A DNA stretch of 64,000 nucleotides from Zygaena filipendulae (GCA_907165275.2 OU015649.1:2386001-2450000); one strand, 5' to 3'. Counted from the first letter of the stretch, positions 46,075-57,151 are shown. Notes: generated from the sequence alone by a model not told the origin. Numbers and translations: made by a program.

Positions 46075-46659
46075 TCAGCTATAAAAAGACATGTGTCGCG
46101 GAGAAAAAATACAGGGAACGATCAAAAAAACTCGGCAATAGTAATGGTCTGATAATTTCGGTTCGCTGAGCTTTTACGCTCTCGGGGGAAAATTTCTTCC
46201 GCCCTTTTTTAATGGTTCATTCATTTTGCCACTCCGCTAGTTTCAGTTTTTCAAGTAATCAATTGGACTCTTAATATTACGTGCTTGTTGCATATCTCCA
46301 CTTTGGTTGGTAGGTACCTATATTTTGTTTGTTTGCAGGTCAAGTTTGCAATCGAGTTCATAACATTCGATTGTAACTTAGAACAAATAGTTTGTAATCG
46401 AATGAATATCAAGTAAACATGAAAGGCTATTTAAGTTTCTCGTCGATGTTAGTTTCTTAGAATATATTATAATAGTCGCGTTATCTGATCTTACGCCAAA
46501 CTCAATTTATGAACGAGGGCCGACAATTTCAGATTACATTTTTTATATTATGTAAAATTACGCGGGACTAGAACGCGACGTTTTTTATTACCTTTTTTGT
46601 CTGACGTTTTGGCTGAGTTGCATCACGCCGTGGTCATTGGCATTTTTTATGTCTGTATA

Positions 46660-46865
46660 TGTACCTACTAATATTATAAAAGGAAAAAGTTGACGTGGTG
46701 AGTTTTAAAACAATTGAAACACTTAAAAATTCTTTTACTGACAGCACTTAATACTTGCCGAATTACCGATCCATGAGTAGGTACGTAGGTATACGTAGGT
46801 AAGATAAAAACAAAGAGAGGGAGCTCCGAATTTCATTCGGATTATACTGCTGCGGGAACAGCTAT
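46660..46865 (+). mobile_element. Helitron-type relic
   Basis: tacctactaatattataaaag start and a decayed gctgcgggaacagctat end. Confidence 0.45.
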
Positions 46866-49172
46866 CTTATTACTGTCACGAGGAATTTAAGTCTGAACGG
46901 GAAAAATGCGACGGCGGTTTCATCTGTTATCATACTGAACCGAGCCGACCTCTTCTATCTGTTCTGGGCATCCACCTGTTTTTTTAACTGTGTCAAGCAC
47001 ACTCGTCATAAACTTCTCGTGACAAACCGATGTTCTATTAGTACATGGCTCATTGATTGGCCGATACACTATTGTAACGCCTACATTTCGAAATGTGTCG
47101 TGCCCACGCCCAGCAACCTTTGGCAGAGTGGCCCAACGTTAGGGTGCCGTGTCGTTGGCGTGACGCCAGCGTTTGGTCACCCAAGGGATTTGCGACGGTG
47201 ATTTCAACAAGTGAACACCACAGTACGCGCGCACAGTTATTACCAATTCCAATGACAACATTTTCTTTTTCATCTATTGTATCTAATCGGCTCTAACTAT
47301 AAAACATTCATGATAAACTAAAAAAATAAATTAAAAATCATGTATTATCGTAAAAGTTATATATTTTATCCATGCCTATAGTAAACAGTATTCAGACTAT
47401 TCGTGACCGACTGACAGACATTACAAACTTAAAATTTTTAAGAAAGTTTTTTTTATAAAATCTAGAGAAGAAGTGAGAAAGGATATTTGGATATTCAAGT
47501 GAAAAGGGTTCACGGAATTCAGGAACAACAAGTATAAAATAATATACGACTCACTCAAGCTTAAATCTAATGGTTTTTGAGTGACGATAGACGATAGATA
47601 GAATTAGGACAAGCAACACTATTTTGTGGCGGAAAAATCACAGATGTGATAGATGACAGATGACAAAAATTCCAATAATTCTTGTGTAAAGTTATAAAAG
47701 TTTTGTGGTACTGTTTTACTAATTTGAGCTGATTTTATGATGCGTAGAGACTTTTCATCGTACCGACGCGATCACTCAACTCTCGCGGTCAGGACACGTC
47801 ACAGGCCATTGTGTCTGGCGCCAGTCCAGACGTTCACCTGTTGCCAACAGACTTTGTCACTATACGGAATATAGTATCAATACTTGGGTCAGCGATCGCA
47901 AATATCACCGAAAGGGTGATATTATTAAACACAATCACTACAGTGACTGAAACTGACGATGAATCGAAAGAATACGGGTGTAACAACTAATAAAGAGCTC
48001 AGAATTAGTCGAGGTTTTCCAGCTGAATTGTTACGAAAAAAAAATAAAGTAAAAAAAAATACAACAAATTGAAAGATTTGCATCAATTTGCACTCGAAAA
48101 TTGCGAAGTGCGAACCGATGCACACAATCAAACATGAAGTTTTATTCGTCATGGCCTACATAAAATTCAACAGTTTACGACGTCTCTGGACGTGGCGGGA
48201 TTTTTGAGAACAATAGTCGCAGAACAGAAATATGTCAATGTGAAGTTGAGGAACGTGAAGCACGACCGATTCGGCGTCGTACATCTGTCGTGAAAACTAA
48301 CATTTTTATTTCGGTACCGTTTAAAATATTTTAATGAACTAGATAATTTAACGAATATACCTATGTTTTTTTTTACGATGACAATGGCGATTTACATTGA
48401 AAAATTAACACAAGAAACATAATGAATTAGCGGAAACGATGTTATTAAATATTTCATTCGTCACTTTAGTCAGTTTTGGACTGAAAGGTCCAAAACAATA
48501 CCTTACCCTAAACAATTTTGTTACCAGTACGTAATTGATTAGAATGATATCTTTAAGTCAATATCAGAAACTTCCAAAGTAAATCATAGTTTAAAGACAC
48601 AGTTGAGGCCAAAACAAATGTATATCTCCATCTAAAAAAGGTTCAATGTAACGTTCAAATATTCATCATTGTATGTTTTACTGGGCTTATCTTCTACATT
48701 TCTCTGCGGCTCGTCTTTCAAATAAAGCTGAGCGTATGTAAGGGTCGAACGAGCAACATTGTTTTGTGAGGATCGCAAGATCACCTCGAAAACTTGTTCA
48801 CGTATCGCATAAATCTCCACTAGCCGCACCGCTACGACGTGGGAAGTGAGTTTGGGAAAATATCGGTCAATTGAAACACCAACTTTTACTCCACTGCGTG
48901 TTTCGATGGTGAATTGGTGAGAACTTTGTAACGTGGTGCTTCAAAGATCCGCAACATCAATGGTGATTACATAATTAATTACGATAATGATACACAAATG
49001 TTCTTATATCTAGTGAAAACTAAGTAATAAAGTATCTGTAAAAAAACTAAGTAAATACTAGTATCTACAATTGTTTGAACTAGCTGTTGAATGAGAACTA
49101 AATTAAAAGATTTAACTGCATTCATAAATGTACATAGGTACAAGTCAAACTAATAGTAATATATATTTACTA
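46866..49172. other. 2.3-kb stretch, nothing recognised
   Basis: About 47090-47220 and 47760-47900 are GC-richer. No domain in the short ORFs. Confidence 0.4.
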
Positions 49173-49366
49173 CTAGCTGTCCCCCGCGATTTCATCGGCG
49201 GTAATTTCGGATTCCGGAGTTCCCGCGGGAATTCCGCGATAAAAACTATCCTATCTTTTAAGTTGGACCATAATATAAAAGGTTGCAAAATTTTATCAAA
49301 ATCCGTTCAGTAGTTTCGGAGTCCATCGCGGACAAACAACGTGACACGTGATTTATATATATTAGA
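49173..49366 (-). mobile_element. Helitron-type element, first of a zero-spacer pair
   Basis: CTAGCTGTCCCCCGCG ... gacacgtgatttatatatattaga. The next copy begins at the following base. Confidence 0.78.
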
Positions 49367-49600
49367 CTAGCTGTCCCCCGCGATTTCATCCGCGGTAATT
49401 TCAGAGTTCCCGCGGAGGTTGCGGGAAAAAAGTACCTACTCTATGTCCTTCAGTTCCCGAGGGAATTCCGGGATAAAAACTATCCTATCTTTTAAGTTGG
49501 ACCATATTATAAATGGTTGCAAAATTTTATCAAAATCCGTTCAGTAGTTTCGGAGTCCATCGCGGACAAACAACGTGACACGTGATTTATATATATTAGA
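49367..49600 (-). mobile_element. Helitron-type element, second of the pair
   Basis: Starts CTAGCTGTCCCCCGCG directly after the previous element and ends in the same atatattaga, followed by T. It has the extra block ggaggttgcgggaaaaaagt shared with 20355-20579. Confidence 0.78.
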
Positions 49601-50640
49601 TTATTCCTATCGCACCCAAAGAATTTGAAAAAGTCCTAAATAAAAAAGAGGTATTGCAACGCACGGATGGACCGAACACAAGTACTTACTTTTTAATCCA
49701 TCCTTAATTTAAGCATGGCGCGTGTGCAAACAAATCGACAAGTAGACACACAACTGTACCTAGTTTTAATTAAAAATATAAACGTGTAAACATCGATAGT
49801 ACAATGTTTTTGATGAGATTTTCCACAACTACCAGTGTTATTAAAGGATTAAATACGATCATTCATTACAAATTTCAATAAAGCAAAGTAATTAAAGTAC
49901 GGACCATCGTCATGCAACTCTACGAGTAATAATCGATGGACTACTATCGACCTTGTATCGATGGACTACTATCGACCTTGTACATAGATGAATTAAGGTT
50001 ATTTGTGTCGTGTAGTTTACGATTTATGGTGTAGAATATGATTAATGATACAATGTAGTAAAATACAAAGCTTTAAGCCTTTAATTTGCTTGTTTAGGAT
50101 ATGGGTTCCGAGGGATAGGTTGATGCTGGCTCCAAGCCCTCCCTAAGGCGGAAAATAGAACGCTGTTCGCTTTCGCTCATAGTTAAAATCAAGAGAGAAA
50201 AGCTACAAAATACCAAAGTGAAAAATAAACCTGCTATCAAATTGTGTCGAATAGTGTCCACAAATAATCTCATAAAAGGTAGAAGGAACTATGATGATAG
50301 CCAAAAACAAGCTCACTTACGTTTCAAAACACTTGATAAATAAATCGAATTTAACAATGACAAAGACTGACGAAGAATGACTTTAGTAGGTAACAAGAAC
50401 GTGAGAAAATAGCACGGATATGACGGATATGACGTGAAAAATTTAAAACAGTGAAATCTCGCCAGCACGTTATTTAATGCCCTAGTGATTTAAAATAATA
50501 GACGGCATCACACTACGTCATTTTGGCATAGGTCTGCCGCTTCACTTTACACTAGTCTGCGTCAGTCCATTGCAGATAAACGTAACAACAATACGCCGCG
50601 CTGACAATGGTTTTTAAGCCTTGAAAACATACTACTGTTT
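49601..50640. other. No gene recognised
   Basis: Contains the 25-bp tandem duplication only. Confidence 0.4.
49929..49981 (+). repeat. Tandem duplication of a 25-bp unit
   Basis: atcgatggactactatcgac, cttgt occurs twice in tandem. Confidence 0.85.
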
Positions 50641-50833
50641 TCTATACTAATATTATTTATTATTTGGTTTGTTTGTTTGTTACGATTTAACTTAAAAACT
50701 ACTCAGCCGATTTCAAAAATTCTTTCACCATTAGTAAGCTACATTATCTCTGAGTAACACAGACTATATTGTAATACATAATTCTCGCGGGATATCCGAA
50801 ATTAACGCGGGTGAAACCACGGAAAACAGCTAG
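50641..50833 (+). mobile_element. Helitron-type element
   Basis: TCTATACTAATATTATTTAT start, body aaaattctttcaccattag, hairpin gcgggtgaaaccacgg, CTAG end. Confidence 0.73.
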
Positions 50834-52019
50834 TCTAGAAATACAGTTAAAGCATAAATTTAAAGCAAAATATGTGTTTCGAGAACATGTATTTTATTGT
50901 TCTTTTATGGTAATTTATCAATATTTTTTTAAAGTACTTTTTGAAATTGTATGCTTCTTTTTTGAAGATTATTATCAATAGAAAGGGCTGCCGAGTACCG
51001 AATTTTTTGAGTCCAAGTCGTAAAGTAAATGGTAAGGTCACTCAAGTTCCCCACTAAATCTCGTGACCTATAGCTGCTCCAATTTCCCGTACGGCGTCCC
51101 TTTCATTTCTATTATTCAAGCCTCGAAAGAGGTCTGGCCAAAAAGATAGCTGAGCACGATTCAAATGTACTGGATTCGGTGGACCACGAATACCACACGT
51201 TAACTATTCCAGTAGCGGTTGAGATACTAATCCAATGTCCCGAGAGCATATTATATTATATTCGCTTACTCTTAAATCCTACTGTATATTTTAGCATGCA
51301 CGGTTCAAAATCTCAATTTCGTTATTTTGACCATTTCTTATTTTACGCATTTTATTTGTTATTTTTGCGATGTCCTAAAATCATAATCCGACATTAAGTA
51401 GGCATAGGTAAGATACTTTGCCCCAAACCAGTGATTTGCATATTTATTGACTCTTTACAAACCACGTATCTTAACCTTCGTCAAGCTTTGTGGACGACGC
51501 ATTTCACTGGCTGACCGCAAAAAGTGCCTGTCAGTAAGGGTACTGCTGTTCTGAGTACTGTATGTATGTTAGTTTCTTGCTGCTAAGTTCTAAATCTTTA
51601 ACTAACCGATCTCAAATAATACCTAAAGAATTTCTTAATTTGAATTTAACATTGTCAATTTAACGATGTCAAGACAATAGGACAATAGACAATAGGGAAG
51701 ACGGGAATGTGAAAAATATGTTAGGTTAGGTCGAGGCAAAAGAAGTGTGTAAGGACTCTGCTTACTGATCCTGGAGACAGATGTGGGCTTAATTATAATA
51801 ATAATAATTTGTATTTGTATGTTTAAAGCTTCATTTCAACACTTGTTAGTTAGTATACACAAAACATAAGAGTTTTACAAAACAATCAACAGTGAGATAA
51901 ACGTTTAAGTGATAAATTACCACGAATCCATTTTTATTCGCTCATTTTCTATCCGGATCGAGTTACAAATCGCTTCAAAAATATTTATTTGGCGTTATTT
52001 ATTAAAAATTATAGGGAGT
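50834..52019. other. Flank upstream (plus strand) of the gypsy element, nothing recognised
   Basis: A (TAA)n patch at about 51797-51812 may be a retroposon tail. Confidence 0.4.
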
Positions 52020-52177
52020 TGTTTTATATTGTGGATGATGTTGGTCTGGATGGATTATTATTTATTTAAATAAATACAGCGAGATCAGTGACGAGACGAT
52101 ATATTATTTTATTCAGCGGACATTTACATCCGACATAGACAATTGACCACAGACAACATAGATTAGAATCTACAACA
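52020..52177 (-). repeat. 3' LTR of the gypsy element (158 bp)
   Basis: On the minus strand it runs from TGTTGTAGATTC to ...ATAAAACA, so it has canonical TG...CA ends. It is preceded by a purine-rich tract. All 150 bases shared with the 5' LTR match. Confidence 0.93.
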
Positions 52178-52187
52178 TGCTCCTTTT
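52178..52187 (-). promoter_or_regulatory. Polypurine tract of the gypsy element
   Basis: The minus-strand sequence AAAAGGAGCA lies directly upstream of the 3' LTR TGTTG start, where plus-strand DNA synthesis is primed in LTR elements. Confidence 0.75.
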
Positions 52188-52514
52188 CGACATTGACAAA
52201 TGTGACTTGACATTGACGTTTATGCTAATGACAAATTATGACATTTATGAAGTTTTGTAAACAAAGTTTCTGAAGTCTAAACTTTCTGAAATTTATGAAA
52301 CTAACTTTATTTATTGAATTGAAAAACAATGTGATGAATTAAATAAGTATTATACTGAAAGAAATAAGTAGGTATAGTAGTGCAGAATTACGTACATTAT
52401 TATCAAGACATTGAATTTTTGCGGTACACATTTATCTAGAATAAATTTATACTTGTGTTATTTAATTAAGTTAAACATTGTCATTTGAATAATAATTATG
52501 AAACTATAGGTACA
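52188..52514 (-). other. 3' untranslated internal region of the gypsy element
   Basis: It lies between the gag-pol stop codon (TAA) and the polypurine tract. It is AT-rich with no ORF of note and no envelope remnant. Confidence 0.6.
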
Positions 52515-55500
52515 TTAAAAGTTTACATTGAATGTTTTTGGCTTTCTTATTTGCCTTCCTGATCTTGTCACATAGTAATAATCAGACTTTGGTTCAGATA
52601 TTTCTTTCTTGTTCTGACCATTAGAATTATTATATGAACTTAGTTCAGGTGACTTTAGAATTGGCTGATTATTTCTATCAGAACATGGAGATTGACATGG
52701 AGACACATTACATTTATTTGGACTTTGACTTACAGATCTCTCAGTTCTGTTAGGACTTTGATTTTTGTTTGGAGACAAGTTATAATCATCTTGATCTGCA
52801 TATTTATGTTTTTTACAACTAGGAGACAATGAATTAAAGTTACTATAGTTAGAAGACAAAGAATTACTATAGTTATTATCCTCCTTCCTAAATGATAAAC
52901 GAATGTGTTGATTATTTCTTCGATAAACATTACCATATAAATCTTTTATCATGTAGGAACGTGGAAATTTTGATTTAGATACAATAATACCTTTTGACCA
53001 CTTTTTATGTGCAGGTTTCAGCTTAAAATAAACATTATCATTGACATTAAATGAATTATAATTTTTACAACTTTTATTATAGTATGACTGAGTTTTTTCC
53101 TTATTTTTAATTAAATTTTGACTATGATGTTTAAATCTTACAACTTTAGGTTTCAAATTAGTTAACTTACTGGGTACTTTAGTTCTTAAAGTTCTTGACA
53201 TTAATAATTGAGCTGGAGAACACAAATTACCTCTTGGAGTGTTGCGATGTTGCAACAAACCAATAAATGGATCTGTGCCGGACTCCTCACACTTTCTAAA
53301 GATATCTTTGACAATTCTTACTGAAACTTCGGCTAAGCCGTTACTTCTAGGTAAGTATGGACTGGACGTTATATGTTCTATGTCCCAATCACTCATAAAT
53401 TGCTTAAACTTTTCAGAATTCATGGGAGGACCATTGTCACTCACCAATTGCAATGGAATACCAAATCTTGCAAAAATTGATTTTAACTGTAATATAACAA
53501 TATCACTTGTGGTGTTATTATTAAGACAAATTGTTTCTATGAAGTTTGAGTAATAGTCTACAACAATAAGATATTTTTTGTTATTATATTCAAAAAAATC
53601 TATTGCTACTTTTTGCCAAGGAAATTGTGATGTCTCATGAGATATTAATGACTCTTTACTTTTATTATTCATGAAAATTGCACATGATTCACACATTTTT
53701 ACTTTATTTTCTATATCTTTACTAATGTTAGGCCAAAATACAGTACAACGGGCTTGAGCTTTAGTTCTTTCTATGCCTAAATGACCTTCATGGAGTATTG
53801 ACAATATTTCAGACCTTAAAGAAGTTGGTATAATGACACAGTTATTTTTGAATAGAATATTATCTAAACAATGAATTTCATCCCTAATATGCCAATAAGG
53901 TAAGACAATTGGATCGGTGTGTTCTTTGCTATTCGGCCATCCATTCACCGTATACTCTTTTAATTTTTGTAAAATAATATCATCACTAGTATATTTTAAG
54001 ATTTTTTCTAATTTTTCTTTAGAAATAGGTAAGTTTGAAGTAAGTAAATTGACATGAATTCGAATATTTTGATCAATTTCATCAAAAACACTATCATCAT
54101 CACTATTTTCATACCTTTTATCACTTGGAGCTCGAGACAATGTATCAGACACATGCATATTAGAACCTTTTGTATAAGACACTATTAATTGGTACGCTTG
54201 TAGGGTAATCATCATACGCTGAAGACGAGAGGGTACATTATATAATGGTTTCTTGAATAAAGTAACTAGTGGCTGGTGATCCGTTTCTACATGAACTATT
54301 TGACCGTATATATACTGATGGAATTTTTTACATGCAAAGACTATTGCGAACAATTCTTTTTCAATTTGAGCATAATTTTGCTGGGAGACAGATAATGACT
54401 TAGATGCATATGCTATTGGGTTATTACCATGCATGATCACTGCTCCTACTGCATCTTTACTTGAATCTGCTGATATTCTAATAGGTTTCTTAGGATCAAA
54501 GTATGTAAGAACTGGTGACTGTGATATTAAATCTTTTAATCTAATGAATTGATTATTGTGCATTTCAGACCATTGCCAATCATTTTGTTTTTTAAGTAAA
54601 TCTCTTAGTAAATTAGTTTCTTCTGACAAATTTTTTATGTATGAACCTAAATAATTGACCATGCCAAGAAAACGCTGCAAATCTTTTGTATTTTTTGGCG
54701 TTGGCATATCTTTTATTGCTTGTATTTTACTTTTATCAGGCTTTATTCCATCTTTATTGAAAATATGACCCACATATGAAATTTCTGACAATGCAAATTT
54801 ACACTTAGTATGATTAAATTTTAAATTTACCTGACTAGCTCGTTCCAATACAGCTTTAAGACGTTGATTATGAATTTCAAGTGATTCGCCATGTACCAGT
54901 AAATCATCGATGAAAATCTCTACTCCGGGTAGGTCTCCGAAGATTTCTATCATTGTTCGATGAAAAATTTCACTACTAGAGTTTATGCCGAAAGGTAATC
55001 TCATGAATTTGTATCTCCCGAATGGAGTATTGAATGTACAGAGGTCACTACTCTCTTCATCTAACGGTATAGACCAAAATCCAGAATTGGCGTCTAATTT
55101 TGAAAATATAGTTGAACCAGCTATTTTGGATCTTAGATCATCAAATGTAGGAAATTGAAAATATGGTCTCTTTATTGCAACATTTAAATTTCTTGGATCT
55201 AGACAAAACCTTAGTTTTCCGTTTGGTTTTTCAACCAAGACTATGGAACTTACCCATTTGGTAGGCTTAATTACTTTTTGAATGACATTTTCACTTTCCA
55301 TGTAATCTAATTCTTCTTTAAGACGTGACATTAAGGAATAAGGAATACGACGTACAGGACTGACTACAGGTTTTACATTTTCATCGATATCTAAATGCAC
55401 TTTATTTGGTAAACATCCAAGACCATGAAATAAACTTTTAAATTGGTTAATAATACTACTTACTGACTCTGGACATTGACACTGACCTTCGACTTTTGAC

Positions 55501-56831
55501 TCTGACATCTGACTTTTTGAATTATTTGTGACTGAAAAAATTCTTTTAATAATGCCCAATTTTTCGCATGTATTTTTGCCTATAACAGTTTGACATACCA
55601 TATCTGCTACTGCAAAATAAATATTAGAAGTTAGACCATTAGGAAATTGACACTTTAGATAACAGCTACCAATAGTTGGTATATTATTACCACTGAATGA
55701 ATATAACCTGTTACTTAATTTATGAATAGGTACATATATTTTTAGACTTTTTAAGGTAAATTTTGATATTACATTTATGTCTGCACCTGTATCTATAATG
55801 GTGTTTAACATTTTACCATTATGAAGCTTAATTTTTAATTCCCATTTATTATTGTTGGGTTGACAGTTTACTGAATTAATTATGAAGTTTTCATTGACTT
55901 CTTGACTTACGGTACCTACATTTTTATTTTTGAAGAAACAACACTTTGAAAAATGATTTAATCGACCACAATTGTTACACGTTACTCCTTTGGCTGGACA
56001 CTTGAATCGATGTACCTCATTGCACCTTGTACATGTTCTTTTGAAATTTTGATTCCAGGATTGATTTCTTGACTGATAATTTTGATGATAATTCCGATTT
56101 AATGAGTTTGTACGATTTGACGACCTTTGACTACTCTGTGAAGCTGATCTATTCCTCCGATGGTGACTTGAAGACCTGTTCCTTCTGTCTGTTGACCTTA
56201 TAGAATTAATTTTTTCTTGAGTGACCTTTACATTTGTACTTTCATTGATGCTTCTCGAACGTTGTTGAGTAATTACATAATTTTTTGAAACTTTGATTGC
56301 TTTTTCCAATGTTAATTTTTCATCTAATAACAATTTTTCTCTTATATCATTATCTTTAATGCCAATGACCAACATGTCTTTTACTAAAGAATCTTTTAAT
56401 TGTTCAAATTCACATGATGATGCTAAATTATTTATTACTGTTATGTAATCATCAACCGATTCATCTTCTTTTTGATGACGAGAGAAGAAGTTGTATCTTT
56501 CTACAGTTATATTTTTTGTCGGACTAAATTTATTTTCAAATAATTGGAGGACATCTTTTAATTTTAAAATTTTGGAATCTTGATCGAATGAGTTATATAT
56601 TTCCAAACATTCATCGCCTATGAGGCTTAAAAGTACTGCAATCTTTTTATTTTCTGGTTTGGTAATCAGATCTGTAGCTTCTAAATAAATCTCAAACCTT
56701 TGTTTCCATAACTTCCATTGGTGGAAAACATTCGAGCACGTTTTTATATTTAGAGGTTTGATTCCTGCCAAAAATATATTTGTATTTTGCATACCTTTCG
56801 TTAATTCTGAAGGCTCCACTTCTGACACCAT
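52515..56831 (-). CDS. Ty3/gypsy retrotransposon Gag-Pol polyprotein (Mag-lineage-like), 1438 aa, intact
   Basis: One uninterrupted ORF encodes the whole element, with no gag/pol frameshift. Residues 1-190 are a gag capsid-like region, 191-263 an Arg/Ser- then Asn/Gln-rich basic stretch, followed by two zinc knuckles (C267, C270, H274, C278, slightly compressed; C285, C288, H293, C298, canonical CX2CX4HX4C). The aspartic protease motif DTGAD is at 347-351. Reverse transcriptase spans about 480-690 with catalytic D580 and FIDD (D642, D643). RNase H spans about 780-900 with D789, E824/E826, D851 and D896. Integrase has an HHCC zinc site (H1014, H1017, C1047, C1050) and a D,D-35-E triad (D1078, D1132, E1168), then a basic C-terminal domain to about 1313. 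A Ser/Asn/Pro-rich tail with SPN/QSP repeats ends in a basic TRSGRQIRKP motif. There is no envelope ORF. The start is the first ATG; it overlaps the last base of the 5' LTR and the primer-binding site, and the next Met is residue 14. Domain order is typical of Ty3/gypsy. Mag-lineage placement is from memory of family appearance, not a search. Confidence 0.96.
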   Translation of the reverse strand: MVSEVEPSELTKGMQNTNIFLAGIKPLNIKTCSNVFHQWKLWKQRFEIYLEATDLITKPENKKIAVLLSLIGDECLEIYNSFDQDSKILKLKDVLQLFENKFSPTKNITVERYNFFSRHQKEDESVDDYITVINNLASSCEFEQLKDSLVKDMLVIGIKDNDIREKLLLDEKLTLEKAIKVSKNYVITQQRSRSINESTNVKVTQEKINSIRSTDRRNRSSSHHRRNRSASQSSQRSSNRTNSLNRNYHQNYQSRNQSWNQNFKRTCTRCNEVHRFKCPAKGVTCNNCGRLNHFSKCCFFKNKNVGTVSQEVNENFIINSVNCQPNNNKWELKIKLHNGKMLNTIIDTGADINVISKFTLKSLKIYVPIHKLSNRLYSFSGNNIPTIGSCYLKCQFPNGLTSNIYFAVADMVCQTVIGKNTCEKLGIIKRIFSVTNNSKSQMSESKVEGQCQCPESVSSIINQFKSLFHGLGCLPNKVHLDIDENVKPVVSPVRRIPYSLMSRLKEELDYMESENVIQKVIKPTKWVSSIVLVEKPNGKLRFCLDPRNLNVAIKRPYFQFPTFDDLRSKIAGSTIFSKLDANSGFWSIPLDEESSDLCTFNTPFGRYKFMRLPFGINSSSEIFHRTMIEIFGDLPGVEIFIDDLLVHGESLEIHNQRLKAVLERASQVNLKFNHTKCKFALSEISYVGHIFNKDGIKPDKSKIQAIKDMPTPKNTKDLQRFLGMVNYLGSYIKNLSEETNLLRDLLKKQNDWQWSEMHNNQFIRLKDLISQSPVLTYFDPKKPIRISADSSKDAVGAVIMHGNNPIAYASKSLSVSQQNYAQIEKELFAIVFACKKFHQYIYGQIVHVETDHQPLVTLFKKPLYNVPSRLQRMMITLQAYQLIVSYTKGSNMHVSDTLSRAPSDKRYENSDDDSVFDEIDQNIRIHVNLLTSNLPISKEKLEKILKYTSDDIILQKLKEYTVNGWPNSKEHTDPIVLPYWHIRDEIHCLDNILFKNNCVIIPTSLRSEILSILHEGHLGIERTKAQARCTVFWPNISKDIENKVKMCESCAIFMNNKSKESLISHETSQFPWQKVAIDFFEYNNKKYLIVVDYYSNFIETICLNNNTTSDIVILQLKSIFARFGIPLQLVSDNGPPMNSEKFKQFMSDWDIEHITSSPYLPRSNGLAEVSVRIVKDIFRKCEESGTDPFIGLLQHRNTPRGNLCSPAQLLMSRTLRTKVPSKLTNLKPKVVRFKHHSQNLIKNKEKTQSYYNKSCKNYNSFNVNDNVYFKLKPAHKKWSKGIIVSKSKFPRSYMIKDLYGNVYRRNNQHIRLSFRKEDNNYSNSLSSNYSNFNSLSPSCKKHKYADQDDYNLSPNKNQSPNRTERSVSQSPNKCNVSPCQSPCSDRNNQPILKSPELSSYNNSNGQNKKEISEPKSDYYYVTRSGRQIRKPKTFNVNF
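56816..56830 (-). promoter_or_regulatory. Primer-binding site (tRNA-Leu-type) directly abutting the 5' LTR
   Basis: The minus-strand sequence TGGTGTCAGAAGTGG starts immediately after the LTR terminal CA with no spacer. TGG pairs with the tRNA CCA end. The sequence resembles the tRNA-Leu primer sites described for some gypsy elements (from memory). It also encodes the first residues of the polyprotein. Confidence 0.8.
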
Positions 56832-56980
56832 GTTTTATATTGTGGATGATGTTGGTCTGGATGGATTATTATTTATTTAAATAAATACAGCGAGATCAGT
56901 GACGAGACGATATATTATTTTATTCAGCGGACATTTACATCCGACATAGACAATTGACCACAGACAACATAGATTAGAAT
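56831..56980 (-). repeat. 5' LTR of the gypsy element (150 bp, lacks first 8 bases)
   Basis: It is identical to 52020-52169. It ends in CA next to the primer-binding site and contains AATAAA-type polyadenylation signals on the minus strand. The expected first eight bases (TGTTGTAG, present in the 3' LTR) are absent, and (TAATTA)n-like sequence lies there instead. The LTR is short, as in Mag-type elements. Confidence 0.93.
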
Positions 56981-57001
56981 TATAATTATAATTATAATTA
57001 T
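56981..57001. repeat. TAATTA-type microsatellite at the 5' edge of the gypsy element
   Basis: About four units of a TATAAT/TAATTA repeat replace the first eight bases of the 5' LTR. It could be target sequence or post-insertion expansion. Confidence 0.7.
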
Positions 57002-57151
57002 ACAGGTCCAGTAATTAAAACCGACATGCGTTTGCGTAAAGTGACTCGTGAAAGCGAAACGAGCAAATCTTCATTCATCATTTTATACGATAAAATTATA
57101 TTATTTACATTGTACCTATTACGAATTTTATTATGATCATCATTCCGGCTT

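Larger units (their letters stand above)
52020..56980 (-). mobile_element. Complete Ty3/gypsy LTR retrotransposon, minus strand
   Basis: Reading on the minus strand: 5' LTR (56980 to 56831), primer-binding site, gag-pol ORF, about 337 bases of 3' untranslated sequence, polypurine tract, 3' LTR (52177 to 52020). The two LTRs are identical over all 150 shared bases and the ORF has no stop, so the insertion looks recent and possibly still active. I see no clear target-site duplication: the 3' side reads ...gggagt and the 5' side runs into a TAATTA microsatellite. This is the only element in the window that appears able to encode its own mobility enzymes. Confidence 0.95.

Noticed and set aside
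52730..52936. 68-codon minus-strand ORF
   Set aside because: Out-of-frame shadow inside gag-pol.
53239..53553. 104-codon plus-strand ORF
   Set aside because: Antisense shadow of the gypsy integrase coding region.
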